Part shown: positions 45,081 through 56,999 of the stretch, piece after piece
How the letters are laid out: the number at the start of each line of letters is the position of its first letter
How positions within the stretch are numbered: position 1 is the first letter of the stretch
Source of the DNA: Xenopus tropicalis
Taxonomy: Eukaryota > Chordata > Amphibia > Anura > Pipidae
Length of the DNA: 64,000 nucleotides
Direction: 5' to 3'
Assembly (NCBI RefSeq): GCF_000004195.4
Contig: NC_030677.2
Location: forward strand, 64,938,222 to 65,002,221
Translations under genes and position numbers: made by a program
The notes under the pieces: generated by a model
Seen by the model: only the letters and a program-made list of their open reading frames with translations
Told to the model about the DNA's origin: nothing
The model's database searches: none

Positions 45081-47821
45081 TTGGTCATGCTCTCTGCATT
45101 AGAAGACCCAAAATTCAGGTTTAATAAAGTTATCAGGAGCAGCTTATTACACATGAAACATTTATTTGGTTCACAAAACAATCAATAAATCAACTTTCAA
45201 AAAAATCAACCAAAGGTACCTCAGTGATCCATGGTCCCTGAGCTCCACCCTCTTAACATCTTTTACTAGATTTTTTTGATCATTGAATGCTTCATCAGCA
45301 AAAAATTGTATCAAACTTTAGTAAACATGGGAGCAACATGAGTTTTGCCTTAGAATATTCACACCATTAATAGGTAATGAGTTATAGACAAATTTTCCAT
45401 AAAGGAGTGATCTGAACACTGGCAACCATAGTTATTTAAGTGATGTTATAAATCTCTATTTCATTATATGGCAATGCTATGTGTGCAGCTTGTGAAAGCC
45501 TGTTTTTATACAGTGGGTACATTTTTGGTCCAAAATACCCAAACAGGGGGGATAATATATTGTCCTTTGTTCTTTTTCACAGAGAAGTAATGATTGTAAA
45601 TTTGTTCCAGTGTCGACAATAATTAGCTGAATCTTTTCGCCTCCCCTGCCATTCTATAGGTATTGGTGAGAAAGGTTTAAGGCAGGTAATAGCAGAATAC
45701 AAAGGCATCAGGTTTGAAAAATGTGTCAATTAGTAAAAGACTATCCTTGCACTTCTGGAGATCCTTCAAGATTTCCCAGTGTGATATTTAATAAATCATC
45801 TATTGACTGTTTTTTCTGCTTCATATATTCAAAACCATGGGAGAATGTCACTGGGTAGCTATAGCTGCTTACCTTTACAAATTATTCACTTAACTTTCAT
45901 TCATATGTTTGTTACCTCAGGGGTCTATTGGTCTCAAACTGTGCAACCTTGCTTATTGATTAATAACCATGTGAAATTCACTTACGTTAGACTAGTTAAT
46001 GTAACTATTGCATGTTTACATAATGCAAATTTCATCTATTGTGTAGCTCATTAAAAATTATGAAAATTTTCTCAAGCAACCCTCTGGCTGAACTCTAATG
46101 CAGGAATAGAAATTATATTGGAAAAACATGTCTTTTACGATACAATCTTTATGGTTTTGATAAATACGACCTACTTACCAGTGTCTGAGGCAAAAAAATA
46201 CATTTATGGGGAAAATACAGTATATTTCTATATAAATTTCACTAGGTTCCATTATCTGTAAATGGTTTGCAACTTCAAGTTTAGGTGTTTAACTTTCCAT
46301 TCGAAGTTTCAAGTAGAGTTAGTGGTATCTAAGGAATTTCTAGAAATAAATGAAGAAATATTATTTTCAGCAATGGAATTTTTATGGCTAAAGACTTGTC
46401 AGATACTTTTATTCTTTAGATATGCACACTTATAGAAAATGCCTGCTTCTATAAATGCATTTGGTCTCCATCTGGCACAGTTATTTGTCTTTGTCACTGT
46501 GAAGTCAATTTGAGACTCAAATCTCATACACTTGGGAGCAGTGTTAGTGGAATTATTCTTAAAATCTATACAAGACTGTTTTATATTTGAAGATATTGGG
46601 TAGTTTTTTTTTTTTATTTGCTTATATAGAAAGATGTAAGCAACCATTCAGAACATTGCTTTCATTTCCTATCTTGTAGAAGCGTGTTTAAAGCTAATTG
46701 CTTATCGGTTGCTACTGGTGTCTGCAATTTAGCACACATGTTAGTATAAAGCCTCTGGGTAGTATTACCTGTGGACAAAGATACCTAAAATTGGAAACGG
46801 TTTATCCTTTTTCTTACTGTTTTTTCAGACTTGGCCTTTATTTACTAACTGGAGCCGAGTGCAAAAATCTGCAGTGTTTTTACTCAGAATTTTAAGTTTT
46901 ATTTCCCAGAATGCCTTCATAACTGTGCCTGCCTAAAGTTTCTGCAAATGTTGCATGCACTATTAGGCACAACCTGTGCACCTGTTAGTAAATGGCATGT
47001 TATTTTGGGTCTTGTGTGAGATGAGATATTCATGGTTGTTTTCTTATACACCCTACAACTGTGTGCAACTCTATCTTGGCCCAAAATGTAACTTAATATG
47101 ATAGGATGGTGGAATATTGGTTACATTGGACTCATTTTAGCTTTTTTTTTTTAGCTGGGCCCTTGCTATGAGGAGGGGAAGTGAAAGGTTATAGTGCAAC
47201 CACACTTCTGTACTGTGGTAATGAAGTAAATAGGTTCTTGAACATAACGGCAGGGTTATACTAACAGATTTTTATAGGTATATAGATATTTGATGTCAGA
47301 TATATTCAAGACAGCTAGTGGTCCAGATCTCTCCTCAGGGAGTAAATAATAAGCTTGAATCCGAATCTGAACGTAAAATGGAATCAGTGGCACTCTCTAT
47401 TATGGTGGAATAAGAGAATTTGTGGAAAGTTGAAAAACTAGCCAGCTTTTTATTTATTTATTCATTCTTTGCTGATCCAAGTATCAACTAGCAGTCACAA
47501 TATAACGGTCATGGAAAAACACTTGCCTGGGCGAGCTTGTGTTTCATATGTACATATTAATGTATTTCTTGTGATATCACACATATAAAAGCAGGTATGT
47601 ATATTTTAACAAAAGAAAATCCTAAATATTTTACTAGGCATGTTCAGACTTTCCCTTGGCCCTTTCCAAAACTAATCTGTGCCAGTTTTAAAAGTAAAAA
47701 TATTACAGACTCTTAAAGAATATGGCAAAGTATATTTCTAGCTTTAATACAAGTGTAGGCTGTCAGAGTCACTAGTGGCGGTTGTTAAATTAATATCAAA
47801 TGGGCAACTATGGTATGCTTA
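45081..47821. other. No gene recognised (2.7 kb)
   Basis: Long stretch without a recognised repeat. TTTATTTACTAACTGGAGCC near 46838 resembles a MITE end motif but has no partner. Frames such as 45803-46054 have no domains. Confidence 0.45.
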
Positions 47822-48640
47822 ACTTTAAATTTTAATATGTGACATTTAAAGGAGAAGGAAAGGCAAAGTCACTTGGGGGTGCCAAAATGTTAGACACCCC
47901 CAAGTAACTTGAATCGCCTACCTTGTACCCCGGGCTGGTGCCCCTGTTGGGAGAGAACAGCACCAGCCCGGGGTACCTGTAGCGCTTCCTCCTTCCTGTA
48001 TCGCTCGCGTGCGCATGCGCAGTAGAGTGAAAAGCCGAACTTTAACAGAGAAGTCAGCTTTTCACTCTACTGCACATGCGCCTATTGTGTTAGTATTAGC
48101 GAAACGAAGTCGGAAGGAGGAAGCGCTGCAGGTACCCCAGGCTGGTGCTGTTTTCTCCTAACAGGGGCACCAGCCCGGGGTACGAGGTAAGCACCCCCAA
48201 GTGACTTAGCCTTTCCTTCTCCTTTAAAAGTGATATTCTGAGACAATTTGCAACTGGTCTTTATTTTTTATTATTTGTGTTTTATGTAATTATTTTACTT
48301 ATTGTTCAACAATCTCCACTTTGGAATGTCCACCCTGGTTGCTAGGGTTTAAATTACCTTATCAACTAGGGAGTGGCTTGAGTGAGAGACTGATATAGTT
48401 ATAGGGAGAGGACCTGAATAGAAAGATAAGTAATAAAAAGTACCAATAAAATTGTAGCTTACAAAGCAACAGTTTTTTGAGCTGCTGGGGTCAGTGACTT
48501 CAATTTAAAAAAAAGAAGGCAGATAATTAACAAAAACTATAAAATATAAATAATGAAGGCAAATTGAAAAGTTGATTAGATTTGGCCAGTCTATAACTTA
48601 CTGTACTAAAAGTTTACCTAAAGGTGAACTACTCGTTTAA
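47822..48640 (-). mobile_element. T2-type MITE (outer) split by a second T2 MITE
   Basis: 47822-47845 (TTAACTTTAAATTTTAATAT) and 48228-48640 together match the reverse complement of the family at 27716-28161. They share TATTCTGAGACAATTTGCAA, GGTTGCTAGGG, AAATTGAAAAGTTG and CCTAAAGGTGAACT, and end TTTAA at 48640. The inner element at 47846-48227 interrupts it near one end. The outermost tip at 47822 is diverged. Confidence 0.75.
47846..48227. mobile_element. T2-type MITE (inner), long palindrome
   Basis: It runs from TTAAAGGAGAAGGAAAGGC to GCCTTTCCTTCTCCTTTAA, with TTTAAA at both borders (47845-47850, 48223-48228). The arms pair over most of the 382 bp, including GTACCCCGGGCTGGTGCCCC with its inverse. 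The GC-rich centre carries TGCGCATGCGCAGTAGAGTG opposite its inverse. Confidence 0.88.
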
Positions 48641-49639
48641 TAACATATTAGCAGTATGGGAGCACTGCTTCCTCCCCCCCCCCCCTACACTGCCGCACAC
48701 ACAGATGCTAGATTTAGCATACGGTATAGGTAAATAGCTGACAGGCTTGATATTATAAACTATACTATAAAGGTCCTCCTGTAACCACTCATGAACAGGT
48801 TTATCAAAATTTGGACACTAAAAAAATAACTGCAAAAAACTTTTCTTCTCGAATGCTAGCTTAAAAATGCGACAGAATATTCAAATGTAAGTTTTGGCTC
48901 CAGTTAGTCACACTTGGGTGAAAATCACATTGTTCATTCATTTTCAATAAATAAATAAAATTGTTCAAAAAAATTCCCAATGGTTTCTATTGAACTTCAC
49001 CAGCTTTAACTGGCTGAGTTTTTTCTGTGATAAATAACAGAAGCATTGGCCAAATACTTTTAAGGCACAATAATAAATAGCATGCAAAGACAATGTTACG
49101 ATAGTTTTTTAAAAAAAAGTTTTAATTTCTGATGTCAGTATCTCTTTAAGCAAAGGTAAGTGTGGAGGAATGACTGGCTTTGATTGCACTTACACATATA
49201 CATATTAGGCTTCCAGTGTTTTTGATATCTGGGCTGTTAATATAGGTCAATATAAGACAGAGCTGTCAATCTGACAGCTACGCTAGCCAGGGGAACTGTG
49301 CTGAAAATTTTCCCCAATAATCAGAAGTGATGGGAAAAATTCTCCCTGTACATGCACAAATGCATCAAATTACGTCACCACGTGCTTACTGCGCATGTGC
49401 GCCCAAAATTCACTGCAGGACTTTGTGAGAAATTGGGAGAATGCTGCTGGGGAAGAATGGGGGAGAGCCTATTTCTGAAGAAATAGTGGGGGCTGACAGC
49501 TCTGTATAAAATAAACTAGCAACTTACTGGAAGCACTATTTGTGTTTTTCCAGCTTGGCTAAATAGATTTGAATACATCCTCGGCCAGTATATTTCCCAT
49601 AAGTGAACCTATATAAAGTGAAAATTTAGAAGAAAATTA
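48641..49639. other. No gene recognised; poly(C) run
   Basis: A C-run lies at 48674-48685. TGCGCATGTGCGCCCAAAA near 49390 recalls MITE interiors but has no borders. Confidence 0.45.
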
Positions 49640-49875
49640 AGGGTGTACAGTTGGCTAAGTGCAGAAGTGTTGGGACTTGCTGGAGTGCTCCAATCTGGCT
49701 GCAGTATGCATGGGGTTTGAATGTTCTTCCCATGTCTGTATGTGTTTTATCTCCAAAACTATAGGCAGGTTTGAGAGGGAACTTAACTGTAAGCTCCACT
49801 GGGGCAGGGACTGAGAGTGTACAATAATCTTTGAAAAGTGCTATGTGTATAAAATGTTGGCACAGCAGATGATAA
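49640..49875 (+). mobile_element. L2-like LINE 3' UTR relic
   Basis: GGGGTTTGAATGTTCTTCCC, CTGTAAGCTCCACTGGGGCA, GGGACTGAGAGTG and AAAAGTGCTATGTGTATAAA with GTTGGCACAG follow the order of an amphibian L2 tail. It is more diverged than the copy at 14789. Confidence 0.6.
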
Positions 49876-50490
49876 AGTTGGGAAAAAACACCGCCTAATA
49901 GAACATTAAATATTCATGAGCAAAGTGTTCTCATATTGTTTATGAATTTGCCTGATGCAAGAAAATGTACAGGCCCTTAAGCGCACTGTGGCATATAAGG
50001 TGCAATTTTTAATTCCAGTGCCAAAAGCAATCTGCTGATTCTATTCCATCGAGGGCAGATCAATGTTTATTGAAGCATAGTAGGAATTATGACAGGTTGC
50101 ATTCTGCAAGGCATAAAAGCAGCCGATGGTTTTTGTGAATTCATACTGTATTAACCAATTAGAATTCAGTCAGTAAAAAGTAGAGTCTGAGTGGGAAAAG
50201 TAGAATGAAAAAGCTTTTCATTGTATATTTTAAGTCTTCATATACTAATGAGCTGGCTTAGATACACCTAAAAACACCTAACTAATGAGACAATAAATAG
50301 GGCCTGTATTGAATTTACAGTCTGCCTATTGCCTTATTAAAATTATTCTATTTTTTGCCATTATAAAGCACTAATTGGAAAGTGGAAGTTTTTTCACTGT
50401 CCTTGCCCCCTCTCTTCCTTTATAAACGGGGCACTTTGTTCAGCACTCCATATCTACCTTTGAACAAACAAACCATTCCCTTCTCTAAGC
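49876..50490. other. No gene recognised; possible conserved non-coding stretch
   Basis: No repeat family recognised. 49890-50170 has non-repetitive composition with TATTCATGAGCAAAG and TATTAACCAATTAGAATTC motifs of the sort found in vertebrate enhancers. This is an impression, not evidence of conservation. Confidence 0.25.
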
Positions 50491-50497
50491 AGCCTTA

Positions 50498-50823
50498 AGG
50501 GCTCTGGCACACGGGGAGATTAGTTGCCCGCGACAAAACTCCCTGTTCGCGGGCGACTAATCTCCCCGAGTTGCTGCCAGTTGCCATCCCACCGGCGACA
50601 ATGTAAGTCGCCGGTGGAATGGCACGTGCGGCGAAAATCGCCAAAAAAGCCTCGCGAGGCAACTTTGGCGATTTCCCAAAATCGCGCCGCCGCGTGTGCC
50701 ATCCCACCGGTGACTTACATTGTCGCCGGTGGGATGGCAACTGGCGGCAACTCGGGGAGATTAGTCGCCCGCGAACAGGGAGTTTTGTCGCGGGCGACTA
50801 ATCTCCCCATGTGCCAGAGCCCT
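50498..50823. mobile_element. Palindromic MITE 1 of a three-hairpin cluster
   Basis: 326 bp from AGGGCTCTGGCACACGGGGA to TCCCCATGTGCCAGAGCCCT. The arms contain GCGGGCGACTAATCTCCCCG and its inverse, CCACCGGCGACAATGTAAG and its inverse, and sub-hairpins around GTTTTGTCGCGGGCGAC. It is far more GC-rich than its surroundings. Open frames on both strands are palindrome shadows. Confidence 0.88.
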
Positions 50824-51072
50824 AAGGGTAAGAACTCACGGAGTGAGTTCAACAACAAAAGTCGCTGGTGGAAAGTCTTTCACATCACTTTAGTTTCCGA
50901 AGTCACGCAAAGTTTCCTGCAGGAGGAAACTTTGCATGACTTTGGATTACCGAAGCGAAGGGCTTTCCACCATCGACTTCTATTGTTGCCGACAGAAAGC
51001 CTTTTGAAACGGTTAGTCGCCCATGGAGATCGAGCGCGGGCAATATACTCGTCTGTCGGTTCTTACCCTTAG
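50821..51072. mobile_element. Palindromic MITE 2 of the cluster
   Basis: It starts CCTAAGGGTAAGAACTCACG and ends GGTTCTTACCCTTAG. The centre has the inverse pair AGTCACGCAAAGTTTCCTGC and AGGAGGAAACTTTGCATGAC. It begins on the last bases of MITE 1. Confidence 0.8.
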
Positions 51073-51263
51073 GGTGAAGACACACAGAGCCACTAGTTGC
51101 AGCTTCTTGCTACAGCTACTAATATAGACAATGCTTATCATTTACTGATAATTGTCTGTACATGTGTTTTAGCAGAGACAATTCTCAGTATTGTCTATGG
51201 CAGGGCATTTTCTTGCGTTTAGTAGCTGTGACAAGTAACTGCTACTAAGTAGCTCCGTGTGCC
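51070..51263. mobile_element. Palindromic MITE 3 of the cluster
   Basis: AGGGTGAAGACACACAGAGC at left faces AGTAGCTCCGTGTGCCTTT at right. Inside, GCTACAGCTACTAATA opposes TTTAGTAGCTGTGACA, and TATTAGACAATGC-like blocks pair centrally. It begins on the last bases of MITE 2. Confidence 0.75.
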
Positions 51264-51440
51264 TTTGAGGCAATTTAGTCCCACAAGGCAATTTAGTCAA
51301 CCACGATAGATCTTTGCTACTGCAGATGACTAATTGCCCCGAAATGCCTTTCTACCTGCAGGCAACTTTCGGAAAACCGTAAAGCCCTTGGTTGCCGGTA
51401 GATCATCGATTCACCCACAGTAACAGAGATTTAGTATGGC
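51264..51440. repeat. Decayed hairpin-type repeat
   Basis: GAGGCAATTTAGTC is repeated and GACTAATTGCCCC faces it. Probably a fourth, older element of the same general type. Borders unclear. Confidence 0.35.
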
Positions 51441-52531
51441 CAACTAAATTGCTCTATGGGATATTAGACTTATCAAGCTCATTATTATTAGTTCCTGATA
51501 AAACAAATTGCTGGGATCAGGAAGTGACAGGAAGTACTAATGTAAAACTGGCTTCATATCTTTGTTTAGGGTCAGAATAACAGAAATCATATATATTTCT
51601 ATAGGAAAAAAACAATAGGCAAAAAGTATGTTGAGATGTCACTGAACTAAGTACTTATCAGCCATACAGCATGTATATTCTGCTGCAGATTTTAAAAGGA
51701 TGTCATGCAAAAGCTGGAGTGCCAAAGGCTGCCTGTGCATGCGTGAATCTGAATTTTAAAAAAACCAAACCTAAACAACAATATAAATTTCTTATTCTAA
51801 TGCTGCCATAAATCAAAGCTACAAACAAATTCCATATGCAACAAAGACTTTCCCCAAATACCATCACGCATTAGGTCTGTGGGAAGTGCAACAGCAGCCA
51901 CAATTTCTTAACATGATATTTGTTAAAGTTATAAATGAGCTGAAAGGCTAATTCCAGCAGAAGAAACATTATATGCATATGTTTATTCTACAGCAACCCA
52001 ACAACAGAGCTAACACCAATGTACAGTTATGGCATATTTACTGAAAGATGGAATTGTTTTGTTTTCCAGCTGGTTTCTTAATCAGTCTGTGCTTTTTATA
52101 AATCATTATGGCTATTTTGGTGCCAGACATAATAACTGCAAAAATAGAAACTGTTAGGAAATTTTAGTCTAAAGTCTTAAAATAATCTGCACATCCCGAG
52201 AAATGTAGCCAAAATAAGTTTACATGTGGCGATGTACCGGTGATGTTACCTGGAAGTCACACTGTCTTTCCTTTCTGATCGAAAAACGTTACTCTCAGTT
52301 GGCATAGGCTGCAAATAATTTATGGAAGAGAAGCAGTCTTGTGAGAACTTCTAAACAACATGGACACTACTGGGAAAACAATTCCCTAATTTTATAATTC
52401 TGGTCCTTATTTATTAGGTTCCCTGTTTATATTTGACACTTTTGACCGATAATTTAGACAAATTTGAACAAGGGTTGTGTGGATTCCTGTCAAACCAGTG
52501 AGGGGCAATGCTACTCACACTTCCATAGGGA
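51441..52531. other. No gene recognised (1.1 kb)
   Basis: No recognised repeat, RNA or coding signal. 51840-52060 is compositionally balanced and non-repetitive. Confidence 0.4.
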
Positions 52532-52539
52532 CCTGTACC

Positions 52540-52804
52540 CAGGCCCGGATTTGTGGAAAGGCCACAAAGGCCCGGGCCTAGGGCGGCACAAGTTTAGGGG
52601 TGGCATGCCGCGCCGCCGCAACAGAATTTTTAAATTTTGCTCCCATACGGAGCAGTCGGGACCTCTCCCCACTGCTCCGTATGGGAGTTTAAATGTGCGA
52701 TTGCACATGCGCACTCGGGGGGAGAGGGCGCCGCGCGTTTGTGCATGCGCACTTGTGGGGGGCGGGGGCGGCCTCGGGGCGCCCAGAAGTTAAATCCGGC
52801 CCTG
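52540..52804. mobile_element. hAT-type MITE, GC-rich (CAGGCCCGGATTT family)
   Basis: 265 bp from CAGGCCCGGATTTGTGG to TAAATCCGGCCCTG, flanked by CCTGTACC (52532-52539) and CCTCTACC (52805-52812), an 8-bp duplication with one mismatch. The interior has TGCTCCCATACGGAGCAGTC facing its inverse, and GCACATGCGCACT repeats. The frames at 52464-52918 reflect GC-rich lack of stops. Confidence 0.88.
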
Positions 52805-52812
52805 CCTCTACC

Positions 52813-53819
52813 TCCTATCTTCAGCATGTTGTTGAAGATTAAGGAATCAGAACAATGTCTGAGATCTTATCTGCCATTCTCTTATGCTATGCGTAGTGAA
52901 GTGAAAGGGGATAAATAAGGTTGGGCAGAGTGTCTCCAAACACGTACACTTTAGCAAGAGAAACCCATAGTCACTTGTCTGTGAGGACCATCTAATGATT
53001 ATTTTCTGTGCCTCAGACCAATAAGATCTAGGGATGTAATAAATCTAAATTATACTTACCCCTATAACTGTCAACACCTGTTTAGGCCCTTGTGTAAGCA
53101 TAAATTTACCCTAGTTATTCAGTGATTCAGCCATAGTTTCAAGAATATCTATGACAGTAAAACTTGTTTACCCCAAATACAACCTATCTGACCTTCACAA
53201 TAGGCTTTTAGATGTATCTTTGAGGCAAATTCTCACCCTAACTGAGCTTCACATTGAGCTCCACTGCTCCCCAGAAAGGCCCCTCCCACTCAGTGTGGGA
53301 ACTACTTGTCTAACCTGTGATCACCAGAGGGATACAGGTTCTGAGGTCAGCTCAGGACTTTACAGAGAAGGCTTCTAATTTTTGCTCCTAGAACCTGAGA
53401 CAGAAAAGGAATTGTCTTACATAGCTAAAGGCCTTTCTCTTATCTTCTGATCTTCTTCTGATCACTCCTTATAAAACATTACTATATAAAACTTTTTTAA
53501 AACTTTTACTATAATTTTCTGTTTTCATTTCCTTTTTATGTGAATAGTATGTGTGGACTTTAGTAGGGCGGGGTGAAATTTTTTGGCAGGTTTTGCCATA
53601 AAAAAACACCCATAGACTCCAATGTACTGTAAAAAAAAAAGTTGCGCAGGTTGGTAAAGGTCGCTGTGAAAAACACCCATTAACTACTTTTCATGAATTT
53701 TGTTAATCAAAGTAAAATGGGAAAGATTTTCCCAACATTCAGTACTCATTTTGTTACATGCTAAAACAGACAATGTCACCAGCTTCCAGAATTAAGTTGT
53801 TAATTAGAAAAGCTTCAAG
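52813..53819. other. No gene recognised (1 kb)
   Basis: No recognised repeat, RNA or domain. Confidence 0.5.
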
Positions 53820-54025
53820 TCTAGTAATTTACCTTATTTGGCACCCTCATGAACATTTTTCATGTTTGTGTTGTTCCCCAACTCTTTTTAAATTTGAGTG
53901 TGGCTCACAGGTTAAAAAGGTTGGGGACTCCTGGTCTAGTCTATGAGGCAGCCAGAGGGCCATACTAATACCTTGGAGGGCCACATTCAGCCCACTGACT
54001 GCCACTTGGGGATCACTGCTGTAGG
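53820..54025. mobile_element. hAT-type MITE fragments
   Basis: 53835-53935 matches the right half of 43370-43677 (ATTTGGCACCCTCATGAAC, GAGTGTGGCTCACAGGTTAA, AAGGTTGGGGACTCCTG). It is followed by a second piece with GAGGGCCACATTCAGCCC ending TTGGGGATCACTGCTG, another hAT-like end. Confidence 0.65.
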
Positions 54026-54941
54026 ATATACCCAACAGTGAAAAAGAATGGGGGATATGGGGGATATATTTCAACAGAGGGCATAAACATTCTTTTGATC
54101 TCAAAATTCAAAGGAGAGCACATATATAACACTATTTATTGGACTCATGCTGACTGTAAGTGAATACACTTCATTTGAACTAGCTTCCAAAGAAGAGAAG
54201 ATAAGAAAATATATTACTTGAGACAAAATAACTTTAGGGTCTTAACAGGAAGTATACTTACTATGTGATCAACAGGACAGTGGAAAAGCCCACACGGCAT
54301 TCCAATATAACTTTAATCTAACTGATAGACTTCACATTGAATGGAAGGATTGCATGATGAAAGGTCAGATAGAGTAAAATTTAAATTTCCACTTGCAAAC
54401 TATTCAGTTTTTGTTAATGAATCATGTTAGCTGTCACCAGGTCTCCATTAAGTCTATCCTTCTGAAATTCTTGCAAACTATTTTTCCATGCACATGTTTA
54501 TTAGGTATTATATTATTATGTTTCTGATTAAAATTAAGTAATTTTCTAACATTTACGTTGCTTTCTATTTATTCCTAATATCTTTTCTAAACATGTATTT
54601 TAAGTTGAATGACCAACCATAACTAAACTAGCATACACTCATGCAATGTATTAAAGCATGCTGAAGACAAGGTGGTAACATAAGACCAGGTGCAAATGGC
54701 TCACACATAGATACATGCATATATTGCAAATGTTCTTTTCTGTTTACACCTTCTCTTTTCTTGTTTATTCTTTAATACTCCCACCACTCCCACTGCTTAT
54801 AATCATCTCGCTATACATATATGCATAGTATATACTAATATAAACTATATTATGTAGGTATAGAATGAGTGATATTGTAGAAGCTGATGCCAAGTGGAAA
54901 GCTGCGTTCATATTAACGCAAGCAGTGGCAATGTATACTAT
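54026..54941. other. No gene recognised
   Basis: About 900 bp of AT-rich sequence with no recognised feature. Confidence 0.5.
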
Positions 54942-55255
54942 GAGGCCCATTTATCAACATTCTCATTTTAGTGGTTTTAGAACTTTACGAAACCACGAAA
55001 AACTTGTTTTCTCTAAAACCACAAAACAAAGAAAAATTAGCCAGTCGAAAAAGATATCTGCCATTAACATGACCTTGACAGCTTTTAGATTATAGTATTA
55101 GAGTATTATGATTAGAGTATTTTTACTTTGGATTTTTTACTTTGATGCATAATAAATGGCAAAAAACTGTGTTTCCCCTGAAAAAAAACATATTTTTGCT
55201 AAAAAAAAAATAAAAATTGTGAAAAAAAACACAACCTTTGGTAAATAGGCCCCTA
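54942..55255 (+). mobile_element. CATTTATCAACATTCTC-family MITE, plus orientation
   Basis: It starts GAGGCCCATTTATCAACATT and ends TTGGTAAATAGGCCCC, with AAACCACGAAAAACTTG and TTTGATGCATAATAAATGGC inside. It forms an inverted pair with 55312-55523. Confidence 0.8.
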
Positions 55256-55311
55256 TGTAAACACATATCGTTGTGCTATAATGATAGATTCACTTTGAAT
55301 CATCAATTTAT

Positions 55312-55523
55312 GGGGGGCATTTACTATTTTTTCACTCGAAAAAAACAATTTTGACATGGAAAAAAGCAAGATTTGATTGCCATTATGCAACAAAACTGAG
55401 GTAAATCCGAAAGAAAAAACACGCAATCTAAAAGCTGTCAGTGTCATATTAGAGAAAATGAACTTAGTGATGGTTTCAAAAACCTCTAAAAAACAAAAAT
55501 GAGAATGTTGATGAATGGGCCTC
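55312..55523 (-). mobile_element. CATTTATCAACATTCTC-family MITE, minus orientation
   Basis: It starts GGGGGGCATTTACTATTTTT and ends GAATGTTGATGAATGGGCCT. The shared internal TAAAAGCTGTCA and its inverse confirm that it is the same family as 54942-55255, read in the opposite direction. It is about 100 bp shorter. Confidence 0.8.
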
Positions 55524-56862
55524 CCTGTGTTGGTTGCACTGAGACTGTATATATTAAATATAAGGATCTAAATCATCATTGCATTTATATTTTTGCTGAA
55601 TAATTTACTATAAGAGTCTGTAATGCTTTTGAGCAAGAAGGATGCTTCAGGAATTATTGTCAGCAGCTTTAGCAGCGTGTCACAAAAGTTGAATATAATT
55701 TGAAAAGATCAGCTTTATTTTCAGAAGCTACTGTCTGTATTCTTAAGTATGCCCTGACACATAATATGGCATGCCTGAGAAACTGTATTTATTCTTTCAC
55801 AAGTGATTTATAATTTCACCGATTTAACTGATTAAACTGACTACTGCTAACCTGCAGTGAAAGCCCAAGTGTGTATTTTCATATGAAGAACTTACACCTT
55901 TTAGCCATTCTTCATAAAGCAAAACAAATCTTTATTGACACTGTGGTCTAAATAATTTGGCATTCTTAAATCAAGATGACAAGCCCCAACTCCAATGCCA
56001 AAAGCATGTTTCACTTCAAATAAAATTGTTCAGAGATCAGTAGACCATCAATTTTAGATGGTTTACTGTGTAAGGGAACTGAAAGTTCACATTTTTTTTA
56101 ACTAGGTCACATTCTGCATAAAACCAGGTTTATAAATACAATAGGTGTAAAATGGGTGTGCAAGGCACATTAGTACAGTTACCATGTTATTTTAATGTTA
56201 CAACAGTTGGTACTGCTTGCTGTCCTGTCCAACATTATAAATCCAGAGCACATTGATGCTAGGCTGTATATAAGGGGATTGTTCTGTTCATTGAAAAAGT
56301 CCCGAGCAGAGCCAGAACTATATAAATAACTATAATGCATGGCTTAACAGTCTATTTTACTAGTCACTGATCTTGTTTTAGTTGAACTGTATATTAATCA
56401 TTTTTTAACCAAGGATTTTACACAATAAATCCATTGAGAACAAACATCAGCAAAACTTAGTTCATAAGCAGAGGAGGCTTATACTGTTTTGGTTGTAAAA
56501 ACCAAAACCCACAAGGTAGAAATAAATGGGGTCTGTGTATAAGCTGAGTCTCGTGTGGAGGCAAATCTATGTGGTCCCTCATACATAATCACCATGCTTT
56601 CTCCTGCTGTTCATTGCTTTTCTTCAGTAAATAAACTGAACTTAGTCATACTGAGATGAATTTAGTTGTTTTTGCCCAAGGTAAAATGTTATTAAATGAG
56701 TGTAGGGGGATGAAAAGTGTTTTTAAACCTGTAGCCATTAAGTGCATTGCTTGGCAGAGCTGCATGGTATACAGGGGGTGCTTCTATCCTAGATGGTTAC
56801 TAACAAAAAGATACCAGATACAACTAACCACAGATCAGTAAGTAAGAGAAAAAAAGATTCTA
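55524..56862. other. No gene recognised; possible conserved non-coding stretch
   Basis: 1.3 kb without a recognised repeat. 55560-55910 has balanced, non-repetitive composition. Conservation cannot be judged here. Confidence 0.3.
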
Positions 56863-56866
56863 TGGG

Positions 56867-56999
56867 GCCGATTCACAAAAGGTCGATAACGCTTATCGCA
56901 TGTTTTTTGCGTTAAAAAGCATGCAATAAATAAGTACCAATTCATCAAAGTCATTTCGTATGTGTTATGACGCATATCGCATGCGCAAAAAACGCAATA
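56867..56999 (+). mobile_element. MITE, GGGGCNGATTCAC family, truncated
   Basis: GGGCCGATTCACAAAAGGTC, AACGCTTATCGCATG and GCATATCGCATGCGC match the family at 11106. It stops where a T2-type element begins at about 57000. Confidence 0.65.

Noticed and set aside
50495..51085. Arg-rich frames on both strands, one of 182 codons
   Set aside because: They are mirror images produced by the palindromic MITEs and run across two different elements.
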